A stretch of DNA of 38,626 nucleotides from Branchiostoma floridae (GCF_000003815.2 NC_049994.1:18361598-18400223); one strand, 5' to 3'. Positions 20,915 to 32,989 are shown, numbered from the stretch's first letter. The notes: generated by a model not told the origin, from the sequence alone. Made by a program: numbers and translations.

Positions 20915-21376
20915 TAAACATATTTGGCAAGTTTACTTTACTAACCGAGAAATGCAATACAGTCTTTTGATTTTGGACACTGGGAATGTGAGTAATGTGA
21001 GTCTGATAGATGCAACTTGTTGTTGCTATTTATATTTCTCTTTAATGAGTTTTCAATTTCATATTCCATGACTACTGATAGTAATATGACAATATTTGGC
21101 TCAGTTTTGAAAAAGAATTCACAACCCTTTTGGAGTTTGATTCTGTATCAACATTTGTTGGCAATGGAAAATAAAGTTGTTTTGAGATGCAAACATTGTA
21201 ACTAATACAGTAACTGTACTTTTGCATAAACTTATACTTTACATTATGAATACATAGTTTAAGACTACATGTAGCAACATGGTTGGAAATATACTCTCAA
21301 GTTTTCAGATATATATATGACGGTTACAGTACAGACTGAATCATTTTGACTAATTTGGATTAATTTATCACTGCAG
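20915..21376. other. Intron sequence, no feature
   Basis: AT-rich sequence leading to the exon E acceptor. It contains a dinucleotide TATATATA near 21310 and no coding module. Confidence 0.4.
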
Positions 21377-21450
21377 GAACTATCACTAGATGCTGGAATC
21401 ATCAGAACAGCTGGTGCTTCTCAGGACCATCTCCATCCTGACATACAAAG
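21377..21450 (+). CDS. Exon E, linker exon
   Basis: A 74-nt exon between CACTGCAG and GTGGGA, phase 0 to 2. It reads ELSLDAGIIRTAGASQDHLH then PDIQ-(R/S). Its phase 0 start fits only the D exons and its phase 2 end fits Cfull. Only one copy is recognised in the window. No domain is recognised. The donor GTGGGA is non-optimal. Confidence 0.6.
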
Positions 21451-21984
21451 GTGGGAATGAAATATTCAATACAGATGCAAAGTTGACAAAAGAAAAGGTT
21501 AAGTCACTCTGTTGTATTAAGTGGCTTGCTGTTGCTAATGATTAAAAAAGGCTATGACAGTCACCACCTGAATACCATAAATCAAAAGCAAATAATAAGT
21601 ACTAGGAAACATTTACTATTAACCTCAGTCTATACTTTCAAGCACTCTGGATCTAAAATAAAATAGTTATAGCCAAGTGTCCTCTGAATATACCGAGGCA
21701 AAATTGGGCACGTTTAGGAAGATGAAAATCAATTGAGTATAGAACTTCACTCAAATGCATTTTTGACCAACCAACGATATTATGTCATGGTCCCTTGCAC
21801 GATGACAAGCTGGCAGGTTAGCTGCATGATAGCCTCAGGGAGAAGAGCCCCCTACTGGCCATCAAGATGACAGGTACATCCCGATGCTGGCTGGTCACAT
21901 TATGCTTTTACTAGATAAGTGAAAGCAAATTTGCCTAAAAAAAAGTATCATTATCATGGTAAATTTTTAGAAAAAAAACACACT

Positions 21985-23110
21985 TTTCCTCCAACAGCAG
22001 TCAAAATGACCACAATTTGATTTGGAACTAGAGTTCCATGACTACATGTAGTTCCATACCTTCGCAAAATGATCCTAACCTTTCTCTACAACTGCTGTAT
22101 TAATTGTTTGTCATTAATTATGCAAATAAGGTTCATATTTGTATAAATTATATCAGTTGATCATCTCCTCTACCAGACAACAGAAGAACACAATTTATGT
22201 TAAGAAAGAAGGCTTTTATCGCATTTTCTGATAATTTATGCAAATGAGATCGTCATTTGCATAATTAATGTTCATCGATGTTCACCTGTACATGACTTCC
22301 AAATGCTACAAGTAAGAAGTTCCTGTCATTTACCAAAATGAAATTATATCAATTCTCATTCATTATGCAAATAAGGTCTTTGTTCTGCATTATATATATC
22401 AATCAATATTCTTATCAGTCACAAAAGTCACATGTTGCAATGGTCCCATAATGGAACTGAGCGTGTTTACAAAATGTCATAATTAATCATGCAAATTAGA
22501 TACCAGTTTGCATAATTAACATGTCATTATATGAAGCATCACTTAAGCTATCTACATACCAAAAATCATAACATTATCCGTTAACCCTTTCTTGAGTTAT
22601 TCCCTTTTAAAGTCTGACACTAAACCTGCCCTGCAGTTCCAAAACAAGCATCTAGGGGACCCAAACCTACACCACTTACTCTCGGCATCAAGAGATGTCT
22701 ACCACAGTCTCAAAAATCATAGCCACAGCATGTTTAGAACTTGAGATATCAAACCAGGAAGTTCCGCTGCAGTACCGTAACAGGCCGCTAGGGGGCCCAA
22801 AATCTAATCGTTTCCAGGTCTCATCAAGACCTACCCACATACCAAATGTCAACAGAATCCATTCAGGCGTTCTCGAGTTATGCTGGTTTTCTACAGACAT
22901 ACAAACGCTACACAAAATATAACCTTCTTGCCAAAGGTAATTATAATTATATAGCATTTCAGTTAATAATGGTACAGTGTACATAGCCGCCACCTGTACT
23001 TTGCATCATACACCCTGATAAAACTTTCCCTCCAATATCAGTCACTAAAATGACCACAGTTTAGTCTAGAAGCAATTCAGGTAAAAATGGTACATACTTT
23101 GCGTCAGACA
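21985..23110. repeat. Dispersed repeats rich in ATGCAAAT
   Basis: Blocks such as TTAATTATGCAAATAAGG (near 22116), TTTATGCAAATGAG (22237) with inverse ATTTGCATAATTAATG (22253), ATTATGCAAATAAGG (22363) and CATGCAAATTAG with inverse (22490-22520) recur with shared surrounding text, and again at 23860-24130. The outer parts match 12445-12535 and the ACCCACATACC module. This is a modular repeat family of unknown class, not a gene. Confidence 0.6.
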
Positions 23111-23525
23111 CCCTGTAATAAAGTGTATAATACATTATATTATCTGTTCGAATGTGTCTAAATGTTTGATGTACATGTAGATGCTTAAATTGAATTTGTT
23201 TTACAGCAATGAGACAGAACATACAGTACTATAAATTGTTCTGTGAAGGAGCTTAGTACATCATCACAGTGTACAATGAATGGATTTATTCATCAACTAT
23301 TGTGAGTTGACAATTACGTCAATTAAGTCTGTAAGGATCGTAACTCTACAAACTCATGCATGTTTCAGTTAGTACAATAATATTATTGTGTACTTATTAT
23401 CTTCTACAATGTGTTAGCACTATTTTAGTTTGGTAATCATTTTTCAAAATGTTAGCCTTTAATTAAGGGTAAATTATGTCATTCTATAATTCAAGCTACA
23501 TGTATAACTTTACTTTACATTGTAG

Positions 23526-23632
23526 CCAGTACGACGATCTCCTTAAGGAAGGTGACTCCTCCTTTGCTAGGGCAGACCTGGAATCAGCAGAGCAGCACTT
23601 TGCAGCTGCACTCAAGACAGTACATGTCAGAG
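23526..23632 (+). CDS. Exon Cfull, complete C module
   Basis: A 107-nt exon follows ACATTGTAG and ends before GTATGG, phase 2-1. It reads S-QYDDLLKEGDSSFARADLES and AEQHFAAALKTVHVR(G/D). This is a helix-turn-helix with TPR-like spacing (LLKEGDSSF ... LESAEQHFAAAL). The short C copies lack the last helix half. The phase-1 end joins F to give VRDPTAQQY. It follows E in the chain. Confidence 0.7.
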
Positions 23633-23834
23633 GTATGGGACAAACTCAAGTAGAAATTCTGCTACACTAACTATAAAGTAATTCACAAAAGTCGTAGATA
23701 CCATTCATCGCATAAAACAATCTTTCTGCAGCCAGGTCATTTGCATCTATTAGATTATATCATTTGATCATCTTCGAATTCCCTATTATAGTAAGTATTA
23801 AGTAAAATATGTTCAAAGTATGAAAGTCTTAGCA

Positions 23835-24290
23835 AAGAAGGCTATTGTAGCATTTTGTCATAATTTAGGTAAATGAGACCTGAGACCTACTTTGCATGAT
23901 TCTGTATCTGTATCTGTATCTATCCGGTTTAACCGCCATTCGGCATAACACACTAGCTTTGATTGGATTGGATCAGATCAATTGATGTCTGATAATGCTC
24001 TACTTAACCTAGCTGCCAAATGCTGCAAGAATGAAATACTCATCATGTGATTATGATACAGTACTATAACGTTTTCTCATTAATTTCTACTAATAGATGC
24101 AAATCAGTTAACCATGTGCATAATTCATGTCTATCAACATTTTTCTCTTTCTCCTATCTACATCTACATTCACACATTACTAATTCAATTATAGTTATAC
24201 TAGCTAGACTAGTTGTCTTATAAATAAACTTTGACTTTGCGCAGATGAATTCCAGGACCTGGGAATGTTTACATAATTTTATATTAATTA
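23835..24290. repeat. Further copies of the ATGCAAAT-type module
   Basis: GAAGGCTATTGTAGCATTTT at 23838 parallels GAAGGCTTTTATCGCATTTT at 22208, and each is followed by AT-rich text with (A)TGCAAAT or a variant. A (TGTATC)n run and GGTTTAACCGCCATTCGGC sit at 23900-23945. No gene. Confidence 0.5.
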
Positions 24291-24334
24291 CCATACTCAG
24301 TACTGATTAGGCCAGCCCCTGGGGCATTGGCAAA

Positions 24335-25160
24335 AATATATCTAAAACTAGACAAGCCGATATTTGCTTATGAGCAAATACAGCATATTTCAATCCATCT
24401 CCATCCCAATGAAAAAATGTACTGTTCCATCAATCCATGTCAACCTTTTGCAGAAATTGACCTAGTAAATTATTCCCAAAACATCACCCCACTCCAAACT
24501 GGATTTTTTAAAAAGTTGCCCCCCCCCCCCTCATACAAGAATGGACTCTTCTAGAACACTGCTTATCTATGCAAAATGGACTGGTCTATGTGACCCATTT
24601 TCTATTTCTATTGCTATTAAGCTATAGCTGGCCACACACTAAATTCCAGATAAGTTGGCTTTTTCATGACACAAGAACCAAATTATACATTTTTGGTCAA
24701 AAATGGCAAAAAATCCAAAATTTAACACTTTATAAGTGATGTGTACCATAAATGTGCACCCTCATACGAAATATCAGGTCATTTGGTCTTAATATGAAGG
24801 CATATCCCAAAATTCAACTGTACAATTTTAAGTCATGTATGCCGGGAGTGAAAATGAAGCACTATGTGCATATGTCCTGCACACATATAATAGACCAAAT
24901 TTCAGGTCATTTAGATTTAATATAAGGGCATAGGAGCCAAAAATATACAATACTTGTCAAAAATGGCCACAAATCCCAAAATAACTTATTTTTGACGTGA
25001 TGTATGCAAAAATTGTTCATGGGGTCCTGTGGTCATATATCCAATGCACCTCTGTACCAAATGTCAAATTTCCGCTCATTTGGCCCATTATAAATGGAAA
25101 AGTTGAATCCATTTGAAGATTTGGCAGGAGGAGAAGAAGAAGAGACAAACAAAATAAGAC
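24335..25160 (+). mobile_element. Modular Helentron-like repeat, copy 1
   Basis: The start (AAACTAGACAAGCCGATATT then TTGCTTATGAGCAAATA) matches 32117-32165. Internal units repeat CCAAATTTCAGGTCATTT and GGTCAAAAATGGC-like phrases every ~130-170 bp. It ends near GGCAGGAGGAGAAGAAGAAG. There are no terminal inverted repeats. A 5' sub-terminal stem plus internal tandem units is the plan of Helentron-derived HINE/DINE elements (family knowledge). The assignment is tentative. Confidence 0.4.
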
Positions 25161-25299
25161 TGGCTATTAAAACGTTATTGCCATGGCGACGATTGAGGTG
25201 AACATCAACTTAACTAAAACCGGGAATCGACTGAAATTTCCCTGTCATGCTTTTGACAAAGATTTAAACAAATACACACAACTAAAGTTCAATTAGCTT

Positions 25300-26590
25300 G
25301 GGGAAGCTTTCGAGACGAACTCTGTCTCTTTGTCAACCCGGGAGTCTCATCTTGGAGTTTCTCTGTCACGTGACATTTGATGGACATTGTCACGTGACAA
25401 GACACAGTCATACACAGGTCTCAGGTAGTGGCGCCCCCTGTCCTTGTTCGAAGTGCTCTTCTGTCGACGGATCTGGATGGCCTCCCGCACACCCCTCGTG
25501 AACCAGTCCGGATCCTGATCAAGAACTTTCACATCGTCCCAGTCAATCTTGTGCTGTTTCTTGCCAACATGCTCTACCACAGGCGATGACACGCTGCTGG
25601 GTCTCTTGTGTTCCTGTAGACGGGCTCGTAGTGGTCTCTCGGACTCCCCCACATATGTTGCAGGGCAGTCAGCACAGGAGATGTGGTAGACCGTCCCACA
25701 GCGTTCCAGCATCTTGATCTTGTCTTTTGGTGCGACAAGATTACGTCTGATGGTGTTGATGGGTCTGAACTGACACTGCACCCCTTTGCTTCTGTAGAGT
25801 CGCATCAGTGTTTCGGAGATGCCTTTGATGTATGGTATGCTGACTGTCCCCCTGTGTGCCCCACTTGTCTGGTTGGAAGGAACATTTGACCTCTTGCTTC
25901 GTTTTGTCCTGCTTACATGGAATAGCCATTCCGGGTACCCGCAGACCGAGAGTGCTTTCTGTATATGTTCGAGTTCTAGGGTCTTGTCCCTTTCTTCTGT
26001 GACAATCACATTGGCTCGGTCAGTAAGGGTCCGTACTACACCAATTTTGTGCTGGAGAGGGTGATGGCTTGAGAAGTTCAGATACAGATCTGTGTGAGTT
26101 GGTTTCCGGTAGATGGTGGCATAGAGCGTACCATCAGGCCTTTGGTGAATCAAAGTGTCCAGCATCGGTAACTTGCCTTCTTTCTCCCTTTCAACGGTGA
26201 ATTTGATGGCACTGTTTATACGGTTGATATGCGAAGTGAATTCTTCTATCTTGTCCTTTCTCTGGATCACAAATGTGTCGTCTACGAAACGGCCCCAGAA
26301 TTTGGGGGGATGGGGTGCGGTTGAGACCGCCACTTCCTCGAAGTGTTCCATGAAGAGATTCGCCACTATGGGGGAAACAGGTGACCCCATCGCGGCCCCT
26401 TCCACCTGTTTGTAGTAAGTGCCATTGAAGACGAAGTACGTCGTGGTGAGACAGAATCGTAGAAGTTCCACCACCGTAGAAGTTCCACCACCTGTGGAGC
26501 CTTTTCTACTTTCCCTGTCATGCATGTATTGCAAGAATCTCCCTCTGGCTTTTACCTCCATCACCGATACTAGCTGCCATGAGGCGAGCC
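25300..26590 (-). pseudogene. Penelope-like element, 5'-truncated RT plus GIY-YIG
   Basis: One minus-strand open frame of about 405 codons (26564 to 25347, extending open to about 26588) carries late RT motifs: VEGAAMGSPVSPIVANLFME (residues 55-74) and GRFVDDTFVI (91-100, the DD pair). A GIY-YIG nuclease follows at about 290-325 (GTVYHIS ... TYVGESERPLRARLQEH), with the downstream Glu in REAIQIR. This RT plus C-terminal GIY-YIG order defines Penelope-like retroelements. The N-terminal RT part with the first catalytic Asp is absent because of 5' truncation. A 16-bp direct duplication lies near 26459-26490. The frame is otherwise intact, so the insertion is fairly recent, but the copy should be inactive. 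It lies antisense to the host exons in the Cfull to F intron. Confidence 0.92.
25305..25358 (-). ncRNA. Degenerate hammerhead-like motif, tentative
   Basis: On the minus strand, CCAAGATGAGACTCCCGGGT is followed by GTTCGTCTCGAAAGC. The GATGAG and CGAAA blocks and their spacing resemble the hammerhead core (CUGAUGAG ... CGAAA), but the leading CU is changed and the intervening stem pairs poorly. Penelope-like elements are known to carry hammerhead ribozymes. The TGA inside the core is also the stop codon of the RT/GIY-YIG frame. Confidence 0.25.
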
Positions 26591-26699
26591 AAATAGTATA
26601 ATATTATTGTGTTCAGTCTGCAAAAAATCTAGAAATTGTACAGGCAGTCTAGTCTAGGGTATTGAATTTGAGGCAGCGAGGGCAGCCTTGAGCAGGGCT

Positions 26700-27205
26700 G
26701 TGTGTTGTGTTCAATGTGTGTGTATTAGTGTGTGACCTTGATATTAAATCTTTCCTACCTTTTCTACTAAGATTATAATATGATAGGGCTTGAAAAATTA
26801 CATTTGGCTCGGAATATGATTACAATTTGCCATTGTTCAAGATTCTGACATTCTATATGCAGTATATCCTGTCTACCTATGGTGTATGGCTTGAACAAGC
26901 CATAATAACATACCTAAATTTACCAACGAAGACAATGTGAGCAATACCTTGTCTGTCTGTATGAGGTTTGATATCAATTGTCCTTCAGTCAGAAATACTC
27001 ACTACTGTGGGCATTGATACAAGAGGAAATGACTTGAAATCACTGCTGTGATTTTTGTATGTTTTATGTGATTGTGTGTGCCAGTGTGTGACCTTGATAT
27101 ACATTTAGTATATGCCATGAAAAATTACATTATTTTGGCTCTGAATATAATTACCATTTGCCATTATTACCTTTAATATTTCCTGTCTACCTATGGTAGA
27201 TGGCT
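26700..27205 (+). repeat. Direct-repeat units with GTGTGACCTTGATAT
   Basis: Units at 26708-26890 and 27050-27205 share GTGTGTGACCTTGATAT, a TATGCCATGAAAAATTACAT-like block, GGCTC(T/G)GAATAT, ATTACCATTTGCCATT and CCTGTCTACCTATGGT. Further partial units occur at 29310-29366, 31763-31825 and 32918-32955, separated by inserted elements. A second direct repeat (AGTTGACCT...AGCTGACCCAACCAT) lies at 27217-27244 and 27400-27433. Confidence 0.65.
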
Positions 27206-27483
27206 TTCCCTATTAGTTGACCTCTTAGCTGACCCAACCATCCCCCTGATCCCATCTTTCTAGGACTGACCCAAATTCCATTTCACTTTCCTGCAGGCTA
27301 ACATTACATACATGCCAGTGAACATGCCAGGCTAACATTCCATACATACCTGTCGAAACATGCCTGTGCAATTCCTAGAACTTATCAGGCATTCCCTATC
27401 AGTTGACCTAAGCTGACCCAACCATACCCCAGATGCCACATGCAAAGGATTTTCAGTACTGTCTGTGTCAATTTGTCTGTGTT

Positions 27484-29255
27484 CATGCGCGGATTTAGGG
27501 GGGGGCGCACCCGGCGCGCGCCCCCCCTTTGGCTGGACCCCAAAAAAAATTCGGCTGGACCACAAAAAAAAAGGAATTCCACAAATAAATCCAGAAAATC
27601 AGCGAAAGTTTCAGCGAAGCGGCGACAATACAAAGCCGCTAACCAACAATACCAAGGCGCACTCCTCCCGCTTTTACTTCCTCATTGTGTCGGTCTTTGC
27701 GGGCATAGCCAGAATGTTTCGTAACCAGGACGTTGGCAGTACTCCCGCCCTCCTTCGGAACTCGCTTACGTATGTTCCATCTTACTCTAATATTGTTATT
27801 ATATTTGCTATTTTGGTGCCCTATTAGCCCATGTGGACCAAGCGACGCAAGATACAATACATGTTAAACATTCATTCATTCATACTGTGACGGTAAATGT
27901 CAGGAGTAAAAATGTGTCAAACTTACGATATGTCTCCGCTAAGGGACTTGACGATATTTACCGGGGGGAAGGGCTGATGCAAAATGGGTCAGGTAAAAAA
28001 AACGGCGATCTTTTCCACTACACATGTACGATATTTACACAAAAGAAACTAAATTAATGTTCTACTTGGAAGAGACTTGGGTACATTTTAGTGATATCGT
28101 GACGAAAACCGCTTCAATACTGCTGTAATCATTCCAAAACGGGAGTTATTTCGGCCAACCAACAAACATGCCGAAAAATTTTCGCGCCATCATATGCATG
28201 ATTACGTTAATATGGCAGCAGAGAGCCCGCCGTCACGAAAGTAAACATCGTAAATAATGTTTCATCCCGTTGCCGTCCGTGAACCATTCCGTTTACAAAG
28301 AACCGATGCACATTGATATTGGTACCAATTTTAGTCTTCGTAAACTTCGTGCGAACATGGAATTACACGACAGAGGCGGCTGCAGCAAATTTCTTATGGG
28401 GAGGGCGAACTATATTGACGTAATCCTAGGGGGTCCGGTGGCATGCTCTCCCGGAAAAATTTTGAAATCTTGACTATCTGAAACGATCTTTCCTAACTTT
28501 TGATGGACAAATTTGCTGGCAGACTAAGCTAAGTTAAATAGCCTTTCTAGTAGGGTTTTTAGCTTATATTATTGAGGGCGACGACGCCCTCAACGTATTT
28601 TCACAACTTTGAGCGCACGAGCCGTCGCAAGGTAGGTCTGGAGAAAAATGACCTCTGAAACAGGATTTTCTGCACTTTGAGGGATAAACTTTGTTGGTAG
28701 ACTATGCTAAATGTAATGACATTTCTGTCAGGGGAAAAGATTTTTGATGGCGACGAGCGCCAGAGCGTCGTGGGCGCCGGAGGCGCAAGCCGTCGCCAGG
28801 CACGTCCAGAGAAAAATTGAAATCTTGACCACCTGAAACTTCATTTCCTGCGTTTTAGGGGCACATTTTGCTTGTATTTTTAAGGCCCCGTTTTAATAGG
28901 CATTTTTTTTTCAATGGCCCTCCCCCCGGCTCAAGACATGTTTCGATGGCCGTTCCCCCATGCCAAAAATATGATTGTTGAATGTGAGATTGCTAACTAT
29001 AAAAATCAGTGTTCTTTCGTTTATTATATTTGTTCAGCCCTAAAAGTCAGTGTTGATTTGTTGGTTATTTTTGCACAGAAATGGCTCTAAAATGCACCAG
29101 AGAGCCTCTTTATTTTAAAAAGTTCTCTGGGGAGGCCCCCCAAACCCCCCCAACGAGAGGGGGGAAACCCCCCTCTCGTGCTCTCCCCCCGCGCAGCGAC
29201 CTGAGGTGCGACAGCATATGCGCCCCCCCTTTGCAAAATCCTGGATCCGCCCCTG
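27484..29255. mobile_element. Non-autonomous DNA element with GGCGGAT-type ends
   Basis: The left end (GCGCGGATTTAGGGGGGGGC) and right end (GCAAAATCCTGGATCCGCCC CTG) are imperfect inverses of the CAGGGGCGGAT type. Inside, three modules near 28430, 28600 and 28790 share a (GGGGGTCCGG...)GAAAAATTTTGAAATC start and CATTTCCTGC(A/G)TTTT, with GCGCC...GGCGC hairpins. No transposase found. No clean target duplication. Open frames here are low complexity. Confidence 0.5.
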
Positions 29256-29367
29256 GTGTTTGTGCTTTGTATTTTATACATTGTACATCAGATTTTGTAT
29301 GTTTGTGTGACACTGTGTGTACCAGTGTGTGACTGACCTTGATATAACTTTAGTATATGCCATGAAA

Positions 29368-31761
29368 ACGGAGGGGCCCATAACTTAGTTCAACGTAAAT
29401 TTACAAGTTCGACATCGTATTGTACCAATGTCGGGTGTGTGAAAATTGTTGCGTTTTGACTAATGATAAACGAAAGTGGTGGTGTTTGGGGATTTTCCAT
29501 TCAGGAGTTTATTTTACATCGGCCATGCACGATTTACACCATGAATCTCAGCCAGTGAAAACAGACGAATGTTGTTAATATGAATATAACGTTCCATATT
29601 GTTCCATTATAAATAGGGTCCCTAACTTAGGACTACAAATCTGTCTCTCTTGTTGGAACGATTTTGAGAAAAAAGAATGAAGAATGTTGTGTCAACCGAC
29701 TTCAGCTTCCCTCTGGTACGTATTTTTTTACCCTGCGTACATGTAAGTCACCGCCTATGCGAGGCCCGATGTAACTTAGCGACTGTTGACGCCGTGTGTT
29801 GCATTCCAAGCCAAATTGTCAACGTTGACGATCTGTTGCTTCGTATGGCAATGAGAGCAAATACAGTCAAACCTGTCTATAGCGGCCACTCAAGGGACTG
29901 GTCAAAACTGGCCGCCATAGAGAGGTGGCCTCTATAGAGAAAATGCTGATTAATTGACCACAAGCAATAAGGTACACATGGTTTTAGTACCCAATGATAT
30001 TTATTCACATAATACAGTACTATACATGTACTGCAATGATTTGTTACACTTTTTTTAGACGAATTAAGACAAAAAAAGCTAAATAAAAGTTGTAAATGTT
30101 CTACAGTTGATGATATTGTCTGAAGAGACCGGTATCGTCATATTTCTTTGATCCTTCGGCTTAGATCCTTCGCCGTCTGTGTGTTCCCGCTCGCGTTCAC
30201 ACGTCAGATTCCACCATTATGCTAATCACTCACAAGAAAAGCCTGTCATTTTAGACTTATCTTTTGATAAATGTAAGAATAAAATCCACCATAGTCTGAA
30301 GTTCATATTATTTTATCTGTGTAACAATTTATTTAGAATGTTTTTGTAATGTAAATTAACCTCAGCGATAGTGTATGAGAACGTAACTTTACCACAATGT
30401 ACCTCCGTAATAGGGGTGTCGTCTGTTGACGTTATATGACCTCGTTTGTCGGCGGTAAAGCAGTTTTGTTTTGAAAATAAAGAGGTTTTAAATCCGGCGT
30501 AAGGTGACGATACGGATGCCTTTTGGCCAAATGCATGCTGGACCGTAGATTAGCCGTCCGCCGTGGCCGTAATCGGCAGTGTTTCTGTATCTGTGGGACC
30601 TGAAATCGTGTGGCCGTGGCCGCGTTGGACAGGTGGCCGCTAAGCCTATTTCTTAATCATTACGAATCCAAGGGACCGACAAAAAGTGGCCACTATGGCC
30701 AGGTGGCCAGTATGCAAAGGTGGCCGCTAATACAGGTTTGACTGTACTTCATTTCACATCAAGTGCTCCTAAGTATGAACTCGCAAAATGCTACAAATTT
30801 GTCACAAGAACGCCCCAAAGTCTCGTGCAAGCATGGCAACATCGGTAACTAAATATGATGACCTCTACAGTCTGGTAGGCACCGCATGTGATCTCGAAGT
30901 ACGCGGCAAATCCCTTGTTATTCCAGTCAGTTCAGTGAAAAGTCATGATATACTTTGAACCACATTCAAGATTTTTTTGGAGTCCGCTAGTCGTGTCTTA
31001 TCCTGTTTATTTTTGGACAGAAAAGGTGAAATTTACATTCAACGATGTTCATGTTATGATGCATTCAGCGATTTACATATTGTCAGATCGGTACGGTCGC
31101 GCCGACTTCAAAGCCTGTCAATCTTCAAGTTGCGAACTTCATGGGAGTCTAAGGTTTCATGCAGACATATTTGCTACATCAAAATGTCTCGTCGCATGGC
31201 GGCTTGTGTATCGTTAGCCGGCCACCAGGAATTTTTCAAACTCAAGTTTACACGAAGTGCCTCAAACTAGATTAAAAGCCCCACCTGACTTCTGTATAGC
31301 GGAACCAGAGATGCCTGCACTGTTTAGGTACATTCGAACCGCGGTCAACGGATTGACCGTGACGTAACTTGGGGGTGGGCGTTCGACTCCGCAATTACTT
31401 AATTTAATTTCAGGTAAGTTTAATTGCAAGATAAAGTCCTCAAGACCCACGTTTTTTGGTGTTTTTGTATAGCTTTATGCCTCATGTGTAAAACAATTAA
31501 ATTAGCACGGTGATTGTTTTGTGAGTTAAATTTAAGATGCCACACCACGCAATGCTCAAATTTCCTTGGTGACGCAAACATCGGTTACTGTACACAATTC
31601 CGCGTTTCATCCAGACGACAGCTCTGTACATTAACTTGGGTTCTTCACGATTTTATTCAGCACACTGTGGACAAAAACAAACACGGCTCTCTTCTGCATA
31701 ACAAGACAAAGTAAAACTCGTTCTAAGTCATTGGTACTGTATGAGTTATGAGACCCTCCGT
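29368..31761. mobile_element. ~2.4-kb element with 18-bp imperfect inverted ends
   Basis: ACGGAGGGGCCCATAACT (29368-29385) and the inverse of ACGGAGGGTCTCATAACT (31744-31761) bound the segment, inserted within the GTGTGACC direct-repeat unit. It encloses the element at 29864-30744. No transposase motif is seen. No clear target duplication, so the boundaries are tentative. Confidence 0.45.
29864..30744. mobile_element. CAGTCAAACCTG element, TA target, copy 2
   Basis: CAGTCAAACCTG (29864-29875) and its inverse (30733-30744) lie between TA dinucleotides. Subterminal parts are GCGGCCACT / GGTGGCCGCTAAT, with several TGGCC repeats inside each arm. The 881-bp interior lacks a transposase. It is nested in the larger element above. 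Confidence 0.8.
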
Positions 31762-32063
31762 TACCAGTGTGTGACATTGATATACCTTTAGTATATGCCA
31801 TGAAAATTACATTTGGCTCTGATTTATCCCAACTTCCCCACATCGACAGACGAACAGAAAGCCACTTTTCTCTTGAAATCGCAGAATCCACAAATTTTAG
31901 AAATGGTGGGGCTTTTCGTCTCCCTCTGCTTTCAAAAAAGAAGTCAAACCCAAAATGTTTAGAAATAACCAACACTAGTATTAGAGTAGAGTATTGTTAA
32001 TAACTGCCCATTGTCACTTGTATGATTCTACTGCATATATAATTATGCTTATACCATGTACTT

Positions 32064-32110
32064 GCAATTAGCCCTCGGGCACAAACTTGCAAATAAACTT
32101 CTATTAATAG
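32064..32110 (+). repeat. LINE 3' tail copy
   Basis: CTTGCAATTAGCCCTCGGGC and CTTGCAAATAAACTT match the tails at 14061 and 17938. It abuts the Helentron-like repeat that begins at about 32115. Confidence 0.5.
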
Positions 32111-32114
32111 TATT

Positions 32115-32925
32115 ATATTAAAACTAGAAAGGCCAACATTTGCTTGAGAGCAAATACAGCATATTTCAGCCATCTCCCTCATGAAACAATAGGCCTTGAG
32201 GTCATTGACCCCTTTGGCCATTGGAAAACGACCATTGAAAAATTCCCAAATGTATCATTTTAAAGTGGTCCATGCCAAAAACTATACATGGGTCATTTGA
32301 ATAAATATCTAGAGCACCCCTTTACCAATTTTTGGGTCATTTGGTTGTAAAGCGAGGGAACAGGAGCCCAAAATGTCCAATTTTTGTCAAAAAATGGCCA
32401 TAAAATCGCAAAATTAATCATTTTGTTGTACCTTATAGAAAAATCGTTATTGAATTCATGTGCACATAATTAAAGGGCACTTTCATACCAAATTTCAGGT
32501 CATTTGGTTGTAAAACGAGGCTACAGGAGCGAAAAATAACCTTTTTTGGTCAAAAAATGGCCAAAAATCGCAAAATTAAGCATTTTGTTGTACCATATGC
32601 CAAAACTGTTATTGAATCTAGGTGAGCATATGATCAAGGCACATCTTACCAAATTTCATGTAATTCGGCTGTAATACCAGGGTACAGGAGCCCGAAATAT
32701 ACATAAAAATTGACAAAAAACTCAATAAAATCATTTTAAAGGCAGATATGAAAAAAATGGAAAAAAAACGCCTAAGGGTATTGGTTTACTCAACCCTTGT
32801 GTCAAATTTCAAGTCCATCGGTCCAGGAACGGCCGAGTTGATTCGATTTAAAAATTTGACAGGAGAAAGAAACATTACGAATACAATATATTTCACCATA
32901 CCTATGGTATGGCTGAAATATAATT
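32115..32925 (+). mobile_element. Modular Helentron-like repeat, copy 2
   Basis: It starts AAACTAGAAAGGCCAACATT with an AGCAAATA/TTTGCT stem. Four units follow with (C)AGGTCATTTGGTTG-like cores at 32336, 32499, 32660 and 32822, spaced 161-163 bp. Near the end is a strong palindrome: ATTTCACCATACC / GGTATGGCTGAAAT (about 32890-32918). No terminal inverted repeat pair. The start matches copy 1, and the unit plus terminal hairpin matches 36120-36405. Confidence 0.5.
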
Positions 32926-32989
32926 ACCATTTGCCACCATTCATGATTATGACCTTAGTCCCTATTATGTCCTGCTCATGTCCTGCTCA

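Noticed and set aside
27465-27827. Open frames through the G/C-rich end at 27490-27540
   Set aside because: Low-complexity transposon terminus; the frames overlap on both strands and have no domain.
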